Below are positions 32,613 to 42,318 of a DNA stretch of 45,401 nucleotides, in pieces. The notes below the pieces were generated by a model. That model saw only the letters and a program-made list of their open reading frames with translations, was not told the origin of the DNA and did no database searches. The stretch's first letter is position 1. The number at the start of each line of letters is the position of its first letter. The stretch covers positions 1-45,401 of the forward strand of contig JAPOXR010000068.1 in NCBI GenBank assembly GCA_026706985.1. The letters are read 5' to 3'. Origin of the DNA: Paracoccaceae bacterium. GTDB lineage: Bacteria; Pseudomonadota; Alphaproteobacteria; Rhodobacterales; Rhodobacteraceae. A program made the translations under genes and the position numbers.

Positions 32613-33278
32613 ATGAGCAGCGTCGACCGGGTTTACAGCGAAGTCCGGGCCATGGCAGCGGCTTTCGAGTTCAAACCCGACGAACGTATCAATGAACTGC
32701 GCCTGGCGAAATTTGTCGGAACGAGCCGGACACCGTTGCGCGAAGCGCTGAACAGGCTGGTTGCGGAAGGGTTCCTGACTTACAGGAATGGTCAGGGCTT
32801 CTTTTGCCGTTCGCTTGAGCCCGGTGGAATTATGAATCTCTATGAAGCACGCATCGCTGTGGAATGTGAAGGCATTCGATTGGCGTCGGAGCGCGCCGAG
32901 GATGTTGAAATCACCGCCCTCCGGAGCTATCTGCACTGGATTGAACCGATTTATCGAGGCGACGCCGGACCCGAAAAGCTGGTCGAACTCGATGAGGAAT
33001 TTCACCTGAAGATCATCCGTCTGTCGGCCAATTCCGAACTTGAGAGGATGCTCGTCAATCTCAATGCGCGGTCACGTTTTGTGCGCCGGATTGACATGGA
33101 GAAGCGGCGGGCGATCACACCGGCGGATCACTTGGCGATTGTCCGGGCCTTGTCGATTCGTGACCCGGCTGCGGCGACTGAGCGGATGCGGCAGCATATC
33201 ACACGCCGCCGGGAGGAGGCGCTGGCTGCCGTCCGAAATGCGTTTTCACGCCTGTATGTCAGTCAGGGCGCAATGTAG
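32613..33278 (+). CDS. GntR family transcriptional regulator (FCD domain)
   Basis: About 221 residues from the chosen ATG. N-terminal winged helix (INELRLAKFVGTSRTPLREALNRLVAEGFL) and a C-terminal helical FCD ligand domain, with metal-binding-type residues in LDEEFHLKI, DHLAIV and QHITRR. FCD regulators sense small carboxylates or sugar acids and usually repress the neighbouring catabolic genes. The frame is open back to 32478, but the extra 45 residues are not like the family and overlap the putative operator, so the internal ATG is preferred, though its ribosome-binding site is weak. It is divergent from the ThDP-enzyme/enolase operon, its likely target. Confidence 0.85.
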   Translation: MSSVDRVYSEVRAMAAAFEFKPDERINELRLAKFVGTSRTPLREALNRLVAEGFLTYRNGQGFFCRSLEPGGIMNLYEARIAVECEGIRLASERAEDVEITALRSYLHWIEPIYRGDAGPEKLVELDEEFHLKIIRLSANSELERMLVNLNARSRFVRRIDMEKRRAITPADHLAIVRALSIRDPAAATERMRQHITRRREEALAAVRNAFSRLYVSQGAM

Positions 33279-33354
33279 CCGGATGGCAATTTGCCTGTTG
33301 CCCGGTTGATTTGACAGGATTACGCAAGGTCAGGCGGAGCAGTCAGGTGTTGGT

Positions 33355-34353
33355 ATGGACCGTATATTGGTGACCGGCGGTGCCGGATTTGTCGGCTCGC
33401 ATGTCTGCAAAGGGCTGCGGCGGGCCGGTTGGACCCCGGTAACATTCGACAATTTGGCAACCGGTTGGCAGGACGCAGTCAAATTCGGACCCCTCCTGAA
33501 TGGCGACATCCTGAACCGCGCCGCGGTCGGGGCGGCATTTGCGGAATGGAATCCGGTGGCGGTTATTCATCTGGCGGCACTGACAAGCGTAGAGGAATCG
33601 GTCAGCAGGCCTGAAGCCTACCGGCAATGCAATGTCGAGGGCACACGTAATGTTCTGGATGCGATGCGGGAGCATGGTTGCAGAGCTATCGTTTTCTCAT
33701 CGACCTGCGCGGTCTATGGCAATGCTGCGTCTGGCTTGGTCACGGAACAGTCATCCACAAATCCCGAGAGCCCCTATGCGGAGACAAAACTTGCGGCCGA
33801 AGAGCTGATTTTCGATGTGAGCGCAGGCGGTGGGATCGGATCTATGATATTCCGGTACTTCAATGTGGCCGGCTCTGACCCGGAGCAGGAAATCGGCGAG
33901 CGCCGGCGGATACCGTCAAATCTCATCCCAGCTGTTCTCGAATGCGCCGCCGGAACACAGGCTGTGTTCGAAATCTTCGGTACCGACCTGGCGACGCCGG
34001 ATGGAACCTGCATCCGCGATTTCGTGCATGCCAATGATGTGGCGGACGCGCATATTCTCGGTCTGCGGGCGGTGCTCGACGGCAAGGTCGGCGGGCTATT
34101 CAATCTCGGAACAGGCAAGGGAAACTCGGTGCGTGAGGTTGTTGAGCGGAGCAGGCTCGTGACCGGGATCGGGTTTCCGGTCCGGGAGGCGGCGAGGCGG
34201 CCCGGCGATGTCGCCCGAATCGTCAGTGACTGCGCAAGGGCGCGTGCCGAACTCGGATGGTCGGCGCAATCATCACAGCTTGAAACCATAATCACCGATG
34301 CCTGGAACTGGAGGCGCTGTGAGGCATATGCCAGTCCGGCAGGATTTGGGTGA
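33355..34353 (+). CDS. galE: UDP-glucose 4-epimerase
   Basis: 332 residues, short-chain dehydrogenase fold. NAD motif VTGGAGFVGSH (6-16), SSTCAVYG, catalytic Y-x-x-x-K in SPYAETKLAAE, RYFNVAGSDP, and the GalE-specific TPDGTCIRDFVHANDVADAH. It interconverts UDP-glucose and UDP-galactose for cell-surface polysaccharides. Length is normal. It lies 76 bases after the regulator gene, on the same strand but probably in a separate unit. Confidence 0.9.
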   Translation: MDRILVTGGAGFVGSHVCKGLRRAGWTPVTFDNLATGWQDAVKFGPLLNGDILNRAAVGAAFAEWNPVAVIHLAALTSVEESVSRPEAYRQCNVEGTRNVLDAMREHGCRAIVFSSTCAVYGNAASGLVTEQSSTNPESPYAETKLAAEELIFDVSAGGGIGSMIFRYFNVAGSDPEQEIGERRRIPSNLIPAVLECAAGTQAVFEIFGTDLATPDGTCIRDFVHANDVADAHILGLRAVLDGKVGGLFNLGTGKGNSVREVVERSRLVTGIGFPVREAARRPGDVARIVSDCARARAELGWSAQSSQLETIITDAWNWRRCEAYASPAGFG

Positions 34354-34426
34354 TTGCGGCAATGCGCATCCGTTTGTCTGCTGTGAAACTTCGGAATATT
34401 CATGACAGCGATTTGGGAGTGAGGCT

Positions 34427-35233
34427 ATGGCAAGACTGAAAATCGGCGTCAGTGGACTATCCGGCAGAATGGGCAGGACGCTCGCGGCATTCATTCAGGA
34501 TCACGGGAATGTTGAGTTGGCAGGAGCCACGGAACATCAGGGGCACCCTTGGATAGGAACTCCTGTTTCAGAATGCTTGAATGGTTTGAAGAGTGAGGTC
34601 CGTGTTCTGTCGGATGCCGGGGAAGCGTTCCAGGGTGTTGAAGCCGTCATTGATTTCACCACACCCTCGGCGACAGTCGCCAATGCGGCGGTGGCCGGTG
34701 AGTTCGGTATCGTGCATGTGATCGGAACTACCGGGCTGACGGCGGAAGATCTGGCGGAGATATCGCGGGCGGCTGAAAGTGCCGTGATCGTGCGCGCCGG
34801 AAATATGAGCCTCGGAGTGAATCTCCTGACCCGTCTGACTGAGCGCGTTGCCGCTTCACTCGACGAGGAATTCGATATTGAAGTGCTCGAAACGCACCAC
34901 CGTTACAAGGTTGACGCGCCTTCGGGCACGGCGCTGATGCTTGGCCGCGCCGCCCGCCTGGGACGTGGAGACCCCGGCCCGGAACTGAAACCGCAATTCC
35001 ACGTCAGCGGCACGGGACCAAGGCGGCGCGGGGAAATCGGTTATGCGGCGGTGCGGGGCGGTGATGTGGTCGGCGAGCACGATGTCATCTTTGCCGCTGA
35101 TGGCGAGAGAATTACCCTCCGACATGTCGCCACGGACCGGGTGATCTACGCAAGGGGCGCGGTGAAGGCGGCCATCTGGGGTCAGGGCCGGGCGTTTGGC
35201 GGTTATGACATGGTGGATGTGCTCGGGCTGTAA
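34427..35233 (+). CDS. dapB: 4-hydroxy-tetrahydrodipicolinate reductase
   Basis: 268 residues. NAD(P) motif GVSGLSGRMGR at the N-terminus, IDFTTPSATVANA, IGTTGLT, and the signature ETHHRYKVDAPSGTAL with the catalytic His-His and Lys. DapB reduces 4-hydroxy-tetrahydrodipicolinate to tetrahydrodipicolinate in lysine and diaminopimelate synthesis. GGGAGTGAGG precedes the ATG. It stands between galE and the TRAP operon, with no other lysine gene in the window. Confidence 0.95.
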   Translation: MARLKIGVSGLSGRMGRTLAAFIQDHGNVELAGATEHQGHPWIGTPVSECLNGLKSEVRVLSDAGEAFQGVEAVIDFTTPSATVANAAVAGEFGIVHVIGTTGLTAEDLAEISRAAESAVIVRAGNMSLGVNLLTRLTERVAASLDEEFDIEVLETHHRYKVDAPSGTALMLGRAARLGRGDPGPELKPQFHVSGTGPRRRGEIGYAAVRGGDVVGEHDVIFAADGERITLRHVATDRVIYARGAVKAAIWGQGRAFGGYDMVDVLGL

Positions 35234-35339
35234 GCAGGCATTCCGGAAACAAGTGTGATTACCGCCGGTTTCATGTAATGCGGAAATTCCGCCGGGATGA
35301 CCCGGCCGAAGATATGTAACGAAAAGGGGACCCAAGCCA

Positions 35340-36341
35340 ATGAAACTCAAACTCTTCTCAGCCGCCGCGTTGATTGCCGCGCTTGGCGCCGGTGGTGCAT
35401 CCGCAGCCTGTGATGACGGCGAAATCGTCATCAAATTCAGCCACGTGACAAACACCGACAAACATCCGAAGGGCATCGCCGCCACCCTGTTGGCGGAGCG
35501 TGTGAATGCCGAGATGAACGGTAAGGCCTGTATGGAAGTGTTTCCCAACTCATCGCTCTACAATGACGACAAGGTGCTGGAAGCATTGTTGAACGGTGAT
35601 GTTCAACTGGCGGCGCCTTCGCTGTCGAAATTCGAGAAATTCACCAAGCAGTTCCGGATCTTTGATCTGCCCTTCATGTTCAAGAATATTGAAGCGGTTG
35701 ACGCGTTCCAGGCATCAGAGGCCGGGCAGGCGATGAAGGACAGCATGCAGCGGCGCGGTCTACAGGGATTGGCATTCTGGCATAACGGGCTGAAGCAAAT
35801 GTCCGCAAACCGGCCATTGATCCTGCCATCTGACGCCGACGGGCTGAAATTCCGGGTCCAGCAGTCGGATGTTCTGGTTGCGCAGATGGAAGCGATTGGC
35901 GGTTCGCCGCAGAAAATGGCGTTCGCTGAAGTTTATGGCGCATTGCAGCAGGGCGTTGTCGATGGCCAGGAAAACACGTGGTCGAATATTTACGGCCGCA
36001 AATTCTTCGAGGTTCAGGACGGAACGACTGAAACCAATCACGGTATTATCGACTATCTCGTCGTCGCCTCGGTGGATTGGCTTGATGGGTTGGATGCCGG
36101 CATACGGGATCAATTCCTGAGCATTCTTATGCAGGTGACCGAAACACGCAATGCGGAAGCCTTTGCCGTGAATGAAGCCGCGCGTCAGGCAGTCATCGAC
36201 GCGGGCGGTGTGATCCGGATGTTGACGGACGGACAACGCCAGGCATGGGTTGATGCGATGAAACCGGTTTGGGACCAGTTCCTTGATGATGTCGGCGCCG
36301 AAAACATCACCGCGGCACAGGAAATCAACGCAAGCCTGTAA
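35340..36341 (+). CDS. dctP: TRAP transporter substrate-binding protein (DctP family)
   Basis: 333 residues with a signal peptide (cut likely after GAGGASA, near residue 22). The mature protein begins with IVIKFSHVTNTDKHPKG and carries the family block FRVQQSDVLVAQMEAIGG (substrate carboxylate-binding Arg) and VDGQENTWSNIYGRKFFEVQ. It binds an organic acid, often a C4-dicarboxylate or related compound, in the periplasm and feeds it to the membrane pair downstream. AAGGGGA precedes the ATG. It is first of three TRAP genes and is separated from the next by a hairpin. Confidence 0.92.
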   Translation: MKLKLFSAAALIAALGAGGASAACDDGEIVIKFSHVTNTDKHPKGIAATLLAERVNAEMNGKACMEVFPNSSLYNDDKVLEALLNGDVQLAAPSLSKFEKFTKQFRIFDLPFMFKNIEAVDAFQASEAGQAMKDSMQRRGLQGLAFWHNGLKQMSANRPLILPSDADGLKFRVQQSDVLVAQMEAIGGSPQKMAFAEVYGALQQGVVDGQENTWSNIYGRKFFEVQDGTTETNHGIIDYLVVASVDWLDGLDAGIRDQFLSILMQVTETRNAEAFAVNEAARQAVIDAGGVIRMLTDGQRQAWVDAMKPVWDQFLDDVGAENITAAQEINASL

Positions 36342-36354
36342 TCAGGCGCACACC

Positions 36355-36380
36355 AGGGGCGGCGGCCTGTTGCCGCCCCT
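36355..36380 (+). terminator. intercistronic hairpin after dctP
   Basis: Inverted repeat AGGGGCGGC / GCCGCCCCT with an 8-base loop in the 66-bp gap between dctP and dctQ. No T run follows, so it is more likely an mRNA-stabilising or partial terminator, giving extra binding protein relative to the membrane subunits. Confidence 0.5.
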
Positions 36381-36407
36381 GCATAGCCAGCTTTCGGTCC
36401 GGTATTC

Positions 36408-37076
36408 ATGCAAGTGCGGAAGAAATCCTGGACAGACACGATTGAGGAAACTCTGATCGCCGGTCTGCTCGGGATCATGGCTGTGCTGACTTTCGCTAAT
36501 GTGATCGCCCGTTATGTCTTCAATTCCAACATTCTCTGGTCGCTGGAACTCACGGTTTTCTTGTTTGGCTGGCTTGTTCTACTTGGTGCCTCCTATGAGG
36601 TGAAACGCAACACCCATCTCGGCGTCGACATGCTGGTAAGCGCAGTTTCCCCGGGTTATCGCCGTGTGCTTGGACTGGGTGCCGTTGCCGTCTGTCTCTC
36701 CTTCAGCTTCCTCATGCTCAAGGGGGCATGGGATTACTGGGCGAATTTCGCCAATCTGCCGGCAACCGAAGGGCGGTGGTTTCCCCTCGGATTCCAGGAC
36801 AGTTACCGCGCCAAGGGCTGGTATGAGGTTGACGATATCCCCATGCCATCCATGCTCGCCTGGCTTGCCGGTGTTTTTAATGAAGGCGAGGCTTATGAAA
36901 AAATCCCACGGCTCCTGCCTTATTTCGTCCTGCCGGTTTCGATGGCGCTGCTGATGCTGCGGTTTTTGCAGGCGGGGTGGGCGCTGTGGCACGGAAGAAT
37001 TGATAGAATCGTCGCCGGTCACGAAGCCGAGGATGCAGTTGCGAATGTCCGTTCGCCGGTCGAAGAGGGTGGCTGA
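36408..37076 (+). CDS. dctQ: TRAP transporter small permease (DctQ family)
   Basis: 222 residues with four membrane helices (for example TLIAGLLGIMAVLTFANVIA and LELTVFLFGWLVLLGASYEV), then the short motif KRNTHLGVDML typical of DctQ. A longer than usual loop (about 125-165, FANLPATEGRWFPLGFQDSY) sits between helices 3 and 4. It forms the membrane complex with the large permease. Its stop overlaps the next start by one base (TGATG), so the two are translationally coupled. Confidence 0.9.
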   Translation: MQVRKKSWTDTIEETLIAGLLGIMAVLTFANVIARYVFNSNILWSLELTVFLFGWLVLLGASYEVKRNTHLGVDMLVSAVSPGYRRVLGLGAVAVCLSFSFLMLKGAWDYWANFANLPATEGRWFPLGFQDSYRAKGWYEVDDIPMPSMLAWLAGVFNEGEAYEKIPRLLPYFVLPVSMALLMLRFLQAGWALWHGRIDRIVAGHEAEDAVANVRSPVEEGG

Positions 37077-38440
37077 TGGAAGCCGTGCTTCTGTTTGCCA
37101 TGGTGATCGGCCTGTTGGTGATCGGCGTGCCGATCGCGGTGACTTTGGGCATGTCCTCGGTGCTGTTTCTGCTCTGGTTTTCCGACAGTTCACTCGCATC
37201 GGTCGCACTGACACTTTTCTCCGCTTTTGAAGGTCATTTCACGCTCCTCGCCATTCCGTTTTTCATCCTCGCGTCGAAATTCATGACTACGGGAGGCGTT
37301 GCCAGACGGATCATCCGTTTTTCCATCGCCTGCGTTGGCCATTTGCCCGGGGGATTGGCCATCGCCGGGGTATTCGCCTGCATGCTGTTTGCGGCTCTGT
37401 CCGGCTCATCACCGGCCACGGTGGTTGCGATCGGGTCCATTGTCATCGCCGGCATGCGCATGGTCGGCTACACAAAGGAATTTGCCGCCGGGGTCATCTG
37501 CAATGCCGGCACTCTCGGCATCCTGATCCCGCCTTCCATCGTCATGGTTGTGTATGCCGCGGCGGTTGATGTCTCGGTCGGGCGCATGTTTCTGGCCGGC
37601 GTGATTCCCGGATTGCTGGCTGGTTTCATGCTGATGGCGGCGATTTACCTGATCGCCAGGATCCGTGGTCTGCCCAAAGGGGAATGGCAGGGGTGGCAGG
37701 AGATCTGGGCGTCCGGCCGCGACGCCGGCTGGGGCCTGTTCCTGATCATCATTATTCTCGGTGGCATTTATGGTGGAGTTTTCACGCCAACGGAGGCGGC
37801 CGCGGTCGCAGCGGTGTATGCGTTCCTGATCGCAAACTTCGTTTATCAGGATATGGGGCCGCTGGCCTCCGGATCCGCCCGCCTGTGGACCCGCCCACAA
37901 TCATTGATCACAGTTTTTCTGCACGCTGATACCAAAGCCACTCTGCTTGATGCCGGCAGGCTGACCACCACTTTGCTGTTCGTGATCGCCAACGCTCTGA
38001 TTCTGAAACATGTGCTCACCGACGAGCAGATTCCGCAGCAGGTCGCGGATGCCATGCTGTCCGCGGGCTTCGGACCGGTCCTGTTTCTCATCGCCGTCAA
38101 TGTCATTCTGCTCATCGGCGGTCAATTCATGGAGCCTTCGGGACTTCTGGTTATCGTTGCGCCCCTGGTGTTTCCGATCGCGATCGAACTGGGGATTGAC
38201 CCGATACATCTGGGGATCATCATGGTTGTGAATATGGAAATCGGAATGATCACGCCGCCGGTCGGGTTGAATCTCTTCGTTACCTCGGGGATTGCTGACA
38301 TGTCGGTGCTTCAGGTGGTCCGGGCGGCGCTTCCCTTCCTCGCGGTCCTGTTTCTGTTTCTGATCCTGGTGACCTACATCCCGCCGCTATCGACCCTTCT
38401 GCCGACATGGCTCATGGGACCGGAAATCATCACCAGATGA
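37076..38440 (+). CDS. dctM: TRAP transporter large permease (DctM family)
   Basis: 454 residues, about twelve membrane helices. Typical blocks: LVIGVPIAVTLGMSSVLF, FAALSGSSPATVVAIGSIV, NAGTLGILIPPSIVMVVYA, GVFTPTEAAAVAAVYAF and VNMEIGMITPPVGLNLFV, including the conserved Gly/Pro/Ser re-entrant motifs. It is the Na+-driven translocation channel of the TRAP system. Overlaps dctQ by one base. Ends 27 bases before the convergent mscS-type gene. Confidence 0.93.
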   Translation: MEAVLLFAMVIGLLVIGVPIAVTLGMSSVLFLLWFSDSSLASVALTLFSAFEGHFTLLAIPFFILASKFMTTGGVARRIIRFSIACVGHLPGGLAIAGVFACMLFAALSGSSPATVVAIGSIVIAGMRMVGYTKEFAAGVICNAGTLGILIPPSIVMVVYAAAVDVSVGRMFLAGVIPGLLAGFMLMAAIYLIARIRGLPKGEWQGWQEIWASGRDAGWGLFLIIIILGGIYGGVFTPTEAAAVAAVYAFLIANFVYQDMGPLASGSARLWTRPQSLITVFLHADTKATLLDAGRLTTTLLFVIANALILKHVLTDEQIPQQVADAMLSAGFGPVLFLIAVNVILLIGGQFMEPSGLLVIVAPLVFPIAIELGIDPIHLGIIMVVNMEIGMITPPVGLNLFVTSGIADMSVLQVVRAALPFLAVLFLFLILVTYIPPLSTLLPTWLMGPEIITR

Positions 38441-38467
38441 GCAGTGTCGCCGCCGGCTACCGCGACA

Positions 38468-39778
38468 TCAGGATGCCGGTGACAGCGGAATGTCGGACGA
38501 TTTCAGATGCAGTTCGCGCTGCGGGAATGGGATTTCGATGCCATTTTCCCTCAGCAGATCCCATACCCGGAGCAGTACCGCGCTTTTGACATTTGCGCTT
38601 CCCTTGGCCGGATCGTCGATCCAGAGTCGGATTTCGAGGTCAATCGAGCTTTCGCCGAATGCCTGCAGGAGAACCCGCGGTGGTGGATCATCCAATACCC
38701 TGTCCACGCCGGCAGCGGCCCTATGGCACAGCTCCATGGCCTGCCGGACATCCGAATTGTAGGAAATTCCTACCGGCACACGCAGACGCAGAGCGGTGTC
38801 GCTGTGGGACCAGTTCTCGACCCGCTGCGTGATCAGTTCTTCGTTTGGAATCAGATATTCGATACCATCGCGGGTGCGAACCGCCGTATAGCGGGCACCG
38901 AGCGAGGCAACCGATCCGTAGGTGGCGCCGACCGCTATGACATCATTCGGCTTGATGGACCGGTCCATCAGCAGCAGCAGGCCGCTGAATAAATTTGATG
39001 CAACCTTCTGCAGTCCGAAACCGACGCCAATTCCCAATGCGCCGCTGAATATCGTGAGTGCCGTGAGGTCGATGCCGAGGCCACCGATGGCAATCAACAC
39101 GGCCAGGCTGATGAGTGCGATTTTCGTGATTTTAGCAAACAGCAGCTGCGCTGAAGGGGTGAGGCTGGTGGCACGATGTATATTGCGCTCAATCGCGCTG
39201 CTGAGAAGCTGCGCCAACCAAAGCAGGGCGGCGAAAACCAAGAGGGCTCTCGCCACCGACAGAAGCGTGATCCGCGCCTCGCCGAATGTCATGCCGACGC
39301 TGTCGAGAACCGCCAGCGCCGCATCATACAAGCCAAGTGAAACGAGTGCCGCAATCAACCAAGCCATTGTTGCCAGCGATTGGGCCAGTAACGCGTTACG
39401 GATCAGGTTGGAGGCGAGACGGATGACAATCCAGGCGCCGGTCAGGCTCATGGCGATGCGTGTCAGACCATGGCCAAGCAAATCACTCCATTGGCCAAAA
39501 CCCACAATCAACCAAAGCAGGAGAAAGGCGATGATCGGCACCGTCAGCGCGGCGACATGGCCACGCAGACTGTGCAGTCGACCGTGCCGGTTCCCGGAAT
39601 CCTCCTCTCCCTGCAGCACACTGCGAAGCAGTGAGCCGGGATAGAGGCCGAACAGGAAAGCCAGAATGATAAGACCGGCCTGAATCGCGTTGTCGAGCAC
39701 CAGAAAATGGGTTTTGACCCAGATTTCGAGATTTTCCCGAAGCCCGGGCAGACCCAATCCCTGAATGAAATCTTCCAT
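38468..39778 (-). CDS. MscS-family mechanosensitive channel
   Basis: 436 residues. Several N-terminal helices precede the MscS core. The pore-lining helix LTIFSGALGIGVGFGLQKVASN is followed by FSGLLLLMDRSIKPNDVIAVG, the beta domain (GSVASLGARYTAVRTRDGIEYLIPNE) and an alpha/beta C-terminal domain ending near IPFPQRELHLKS. Such channels open under membrane tension to release solutes after osmotic downshock. A GGAG site lies in front of the ATG. It converges with the TRAP operon and is a single-gene unit; 39779-40055 holds nothing I can support. Confidence 0.92.
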   Translation of the reverse strand: MEDFIQGLGLPGLRENLEIWVKTHFLVLDNAIQAGLIILAFLFGLYPGSLLRSVLQGEEDSGNRHGRLHSLRGHVAALTVPIIAFLLLWLIVGFGQWSDLLGHGLTRIAMSLTGAWIVIRLASNLIRNALLAQSLATMAWLIAALVSLGLYDAALAVLDSVGMTFGEARITLLSVARALLVFAALLWLAQLLSSAIERNIHRATSLTPSAQLLFAKITKIALISLAVLIAIGGLGIDLTALTIFSGALGIGVGFGLQKVASNLFSGLLLLMDRSIKPNDVIAVGATYGSVASLGARYTAVRTRDGIEYLIPNEELITQRVENWSHSDTALRLRVPVGISYNSDVRQAMELCHRAAAGVDRVLDDPPPRVLLQAFGESSIDLEIRLWIDDPAKGSANVKSAVLLRVWDLLRENGIEIPFPQRELHLKSSDIPLSPAS

Positions 39779-40055
39779 CAGGCAATCTCCACCGGTTGCC
39801 GCCGGTTCAACGATTTCAGGATAGTCATTTCAGCGGGCACGGCAACCGGGGCGAAAGGCAATGCCGTATCTTTCCGGCGCGGGAACATAGAACCGGTCAA
39901 ACGGTCGGCATCAGGAGTCTGCCCATGCTCCTGCGGGAAATGACAGCGCCGGATTTGCGTGGACGCACGCTCAGCTTTGTGGATTCTGTGCAGTCGGTGG
40001 CATGCGGGGAAGACAGACAAGGTAAGCGAAACAGCCGCCTGCGCCTGTTGTCGTG

Positions 40056-40412
40056 CTAATTGCCGAAAAGCTGATAGAGGCCGGCGGCGAATTCGCTCTC
40101 CAGCGGGAAAGACAGCATGCCCATGACGGAGTAACCGAGCAGATAGGGCATCAGGTAGAATCGGATCATATAGAAGAACCAGGCCACGAAGAGGGGAATC
40201 AGCGGTTCGGCGAGAAAGCTCGGTGTGACTGGCCGGAACAGCCTTAAAACCGGATTTGTCATTCTGACAAAAACCTTCATGAAGAAGAAATCGCTGTTAA
40301 TCGACAGAAACAGGTTCATGGCGGCGCGGCCGATCAGCGTCCACATCACCATGCCGAGCACGTAATCGAAGGCAAGGAGCCACCAGGGAAAGACTTCGTA
40401 ACCACCCTGCAT
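40056..40412 (-). CDS. YggT-like integral membrane protein
   Basis: 118 residues with about three hydrophobic helices (WWLLAFDYVLGMVMWTLIG; FVAWFFYMIRFYLMPYLLG). The central block MKVFVRMTNPVLRLFRPVTP resembles the YggT family repeat, in which N-P-V-L-R-x-x-R-x-x-x-P sits between two helices; only one such repeat is seen. YggT proteins are linked to osmotic tolerance and cell-division functions but are poorly understood. GGGAG precedes the ATG. A strong hairpin separates it from the symporter gene upstream on the same strand. Confidence 0.6.
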   Translation of the reverse strand: MQGGYEVFPWWLLAFDYVLGMVMWTLIGRAAMNLFLSINSDFFFMKVFVRMTNPVLRLFRPVTPSFLAEPLIPLFVAWFFYMIRFYLMPYLLGYSVMGMLSFPLESEFAAGLYQLFGN

Positions 40413-40434
40413 TGATACGCTCCCGACAAAATGG

Positions 40435-40455
40435 GGGGCGGAAAATCCGCCCCCG
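40435..40455 (-). terminator. terminator after the symporter gene
   Basis: Perfect 9-bp stem GGGGGCGGA / TCCGCCCCC with a 3-base loop, 25 bases after the symporter stop (minus strand), followed by a short T run (CATTTTG). Good intrinsic-terminator geometry, separating the symporter operon from the YggT-like gene. Confidence 0.7.
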
Positions 40456-40479
40456 CATGAATTCAGTCAGACCGGATCG

Positions 40480-42306
40480 CTATTGTGTCCGGTCGAGGAT
40501 GGCCTTTCCGGAAGGATCACGGACCTCATCCACCATCGCCTGCGTCTCGGCGTCCGGTTCGGCTGTGGCAAGGCTGACAACAACCATGGCCACCAGGCTG
40601 ACCGGCATGCCGATGATTGCGAACCGCAGATGGTCAATGCCAAGCCACGGGTCGCCACCGGCGAAGCGGACATAATACAGGTAAAGCGTTCCAGCGAGGA
40701 ATCCGAAGACCATGCCGGCAATTGCACCGGCCCGGTTCGCCCGTTTCCACCAGACTCCCAACACAAGTGGGAAGAACAGACCGGATGCCGCGAAGTCGAA
40801 GGCCCAGGCAACCGCCCCGAGAATCCCGGTCAACCTGAAACTGGCGACAAATGCGGCGAGCGCACCAATCACGATCAGGAGGACACGGGCAACGATCAGG
40901 CGTGTGCGGGTATCGGCTTTCGGATCGATGATCTTGTAATACAGGTCATGGCTGAGCGCATTGGCGATCGCCAACAGCAGACCGTCGGCGGTTGACATGG
41001 CCGCTGCCATGCCGCCGGCGGCAACCAGACCCGAGATCACATAAGGCAATCCGGCAATCTCCGGTGTCGCCAGGACCACGATGTCAGGCCGCATGAAGAA
41101 CTCGTTGATCTGCAGCAATCCATCCCCATTGAAGTCGGAAATCGCCAGGAAGTTGACCGTGGCCCAGTTCTGGACCCAGGCTAGTGACTGCACTTCCTCA
41201 ATGCTCTTACCGATGATGCCTGTGGCAAGCTCCGGATCCAGCACCTGCAGTTTCGTCAGCGTCGCCAAGGCAGGCGCTGTGAAATAAAGCAGGAAGATGA
41301 ACAGCAGTGACCAGGATACCGACTTCCGCGCATCGCGGACCGACGGAGTCGTGAAATACCGCATCAGGATATGCGGCAGCGACGCCGTGCCCGCCATCAT
41401 GCAGAAAGCGAGGGTCACGAATTTCCAGCTCGCCATGCCGGTCCCGGGATCATTATGCAGCGAGGTCAGGATACGCACTCCGCCCACCGGTGCCGGCCCA
41501 CCTGCCGCGGTACCAACTTCCCAGAGGGCTTCGAGCTCGCCGATCCTTTCAACTGCGTCGCCGTAGCTGAAATGCGGAATGATGCCAAAACCCTGGACGT
41601 TGGACATCCAGATAACCGGAACGAGGTAGGCGATAATCAGCACGATATACTGTGCCACCTGCGTCCAGGTCACCGCCCGCATCCCGCCGAGCATGGAGCA
41701 GAGCAGGATACCGAGAAGCCCGAACCAGACACCGACTTCAAACGGAATCAAGAGCGCCCGTGAGGCAATGGTTCCGGTGGCGTTGATCTGTGCCGTCACA
41801 TAGGTGAAGGATGCGACAACGAGCACAATGGTGGCAATGAACCGTGCCAGGTTGCCTCCGTAACGTGTGCCGATGAAATCCGGAACCGTGTAGCATCCGA
41901 ATTTACGCAGATAGGGTGCCATCAGGGAATTGACGAGAACATATCCGCCGGTCCAGCCGACAACGAAGGCGAGATAACCGTGACCACCGAAATAAATACC
42001 GCCAGCCAACGCAACGAATGATGCACCGGACATCCAGTCCGCCGCAGTTGCCATTCCATTGAAAACAGGAGGCACTTCCCGACCGGCCACATAATAGGCG
42101 TCGACCTGCATGGTCCTCGAGAGGTAGCCGATCGCCGCATAAATGAACACCGTGAAGGCGACAAACAGGATGCCGATTGTCGCAGCCGGAACACCGAACT
42201 GCTCAAGGATCGCCATCAGGATGATGAATAAGATGAATCCACCCGTGTACATTCCGTACACTTTGGGGAGATTATTCAGAAAGTCGTCTTTTGAATAAGA
42301 TGCCAT
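40480..42306 (-). CDS. sodium/solute symporter (VC_2705-type, ActP-like)
   Basis: 608 residues, about 13-14 membrane helices. Typical blocks of the SSS family: DAYYVAGREVPPVFNGMATAA, DWMSGASFVALAGGIYFGG, VPDFIGTRYGG and GGMAAAMSTADGLLLAIANA (Na+ site region). The pairing with a small DUF4212 protein identifies the VC_2705 subgroup, related to acetate permease ActP. It probably imports short monocarboxylates with Na+. GGGAG precedes the ATG. The DUF4212 gene ends 12 bases upstream, so the two are one operon. Confidence 0.9.
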   Translation of the reverse strand: MASYSKDDFLNNLPKVYGMYTGGFILFIILMAILEQFGVPAATIGILFVAFTVFIYAAIGYLSRTMQVDAYYVAGREVPPVFNGMATAADWMSGASFVALAGGIYFGGHGYLAFVVGWTGGYVLVNSLMAPYLRKFGCYTVPDFIGTRYGGNLARFIATIVLVVASFTYVTAQINATGTIASRALLIPFEVGVWFGLLGILLCSMLGGMRAVTWTQVAQYIVLIIAYLVPVIWMSNVQGFGIIPHFSYGDAVERIGELEALWEVGTAAGGPAPVGGVRILTSLHNDPGTGMASWKFVTLAFCMMAGTASLPHILMRYFTTPSVRDARKSVSWSLLFIFLLYFTAPALATLTKLQVLDPELATGIIGKSIEEVQSLAWVQNWATVNFLAISDFNGDGLLQINEFFMRPDIVVLATPEIAGLPYVISGLVAAGGMAAAMSTADGLLLAIANALSHDLYYKIIDPKADTRTRLIVARVLLIVIGALAAFVASFRLTGILGAVAWAFDFAASGLFFPLVLGVWWKRANRAGAIAGMVFGFLAGTLYLYYVRFAGGDPWLGIDHLRFAIIGMPVSLVAMVVVSLATAEPDAETQAMVDEVRDPSGKAILDRTQ

Positions 42307-42318
42307 GATTCTGCTCCC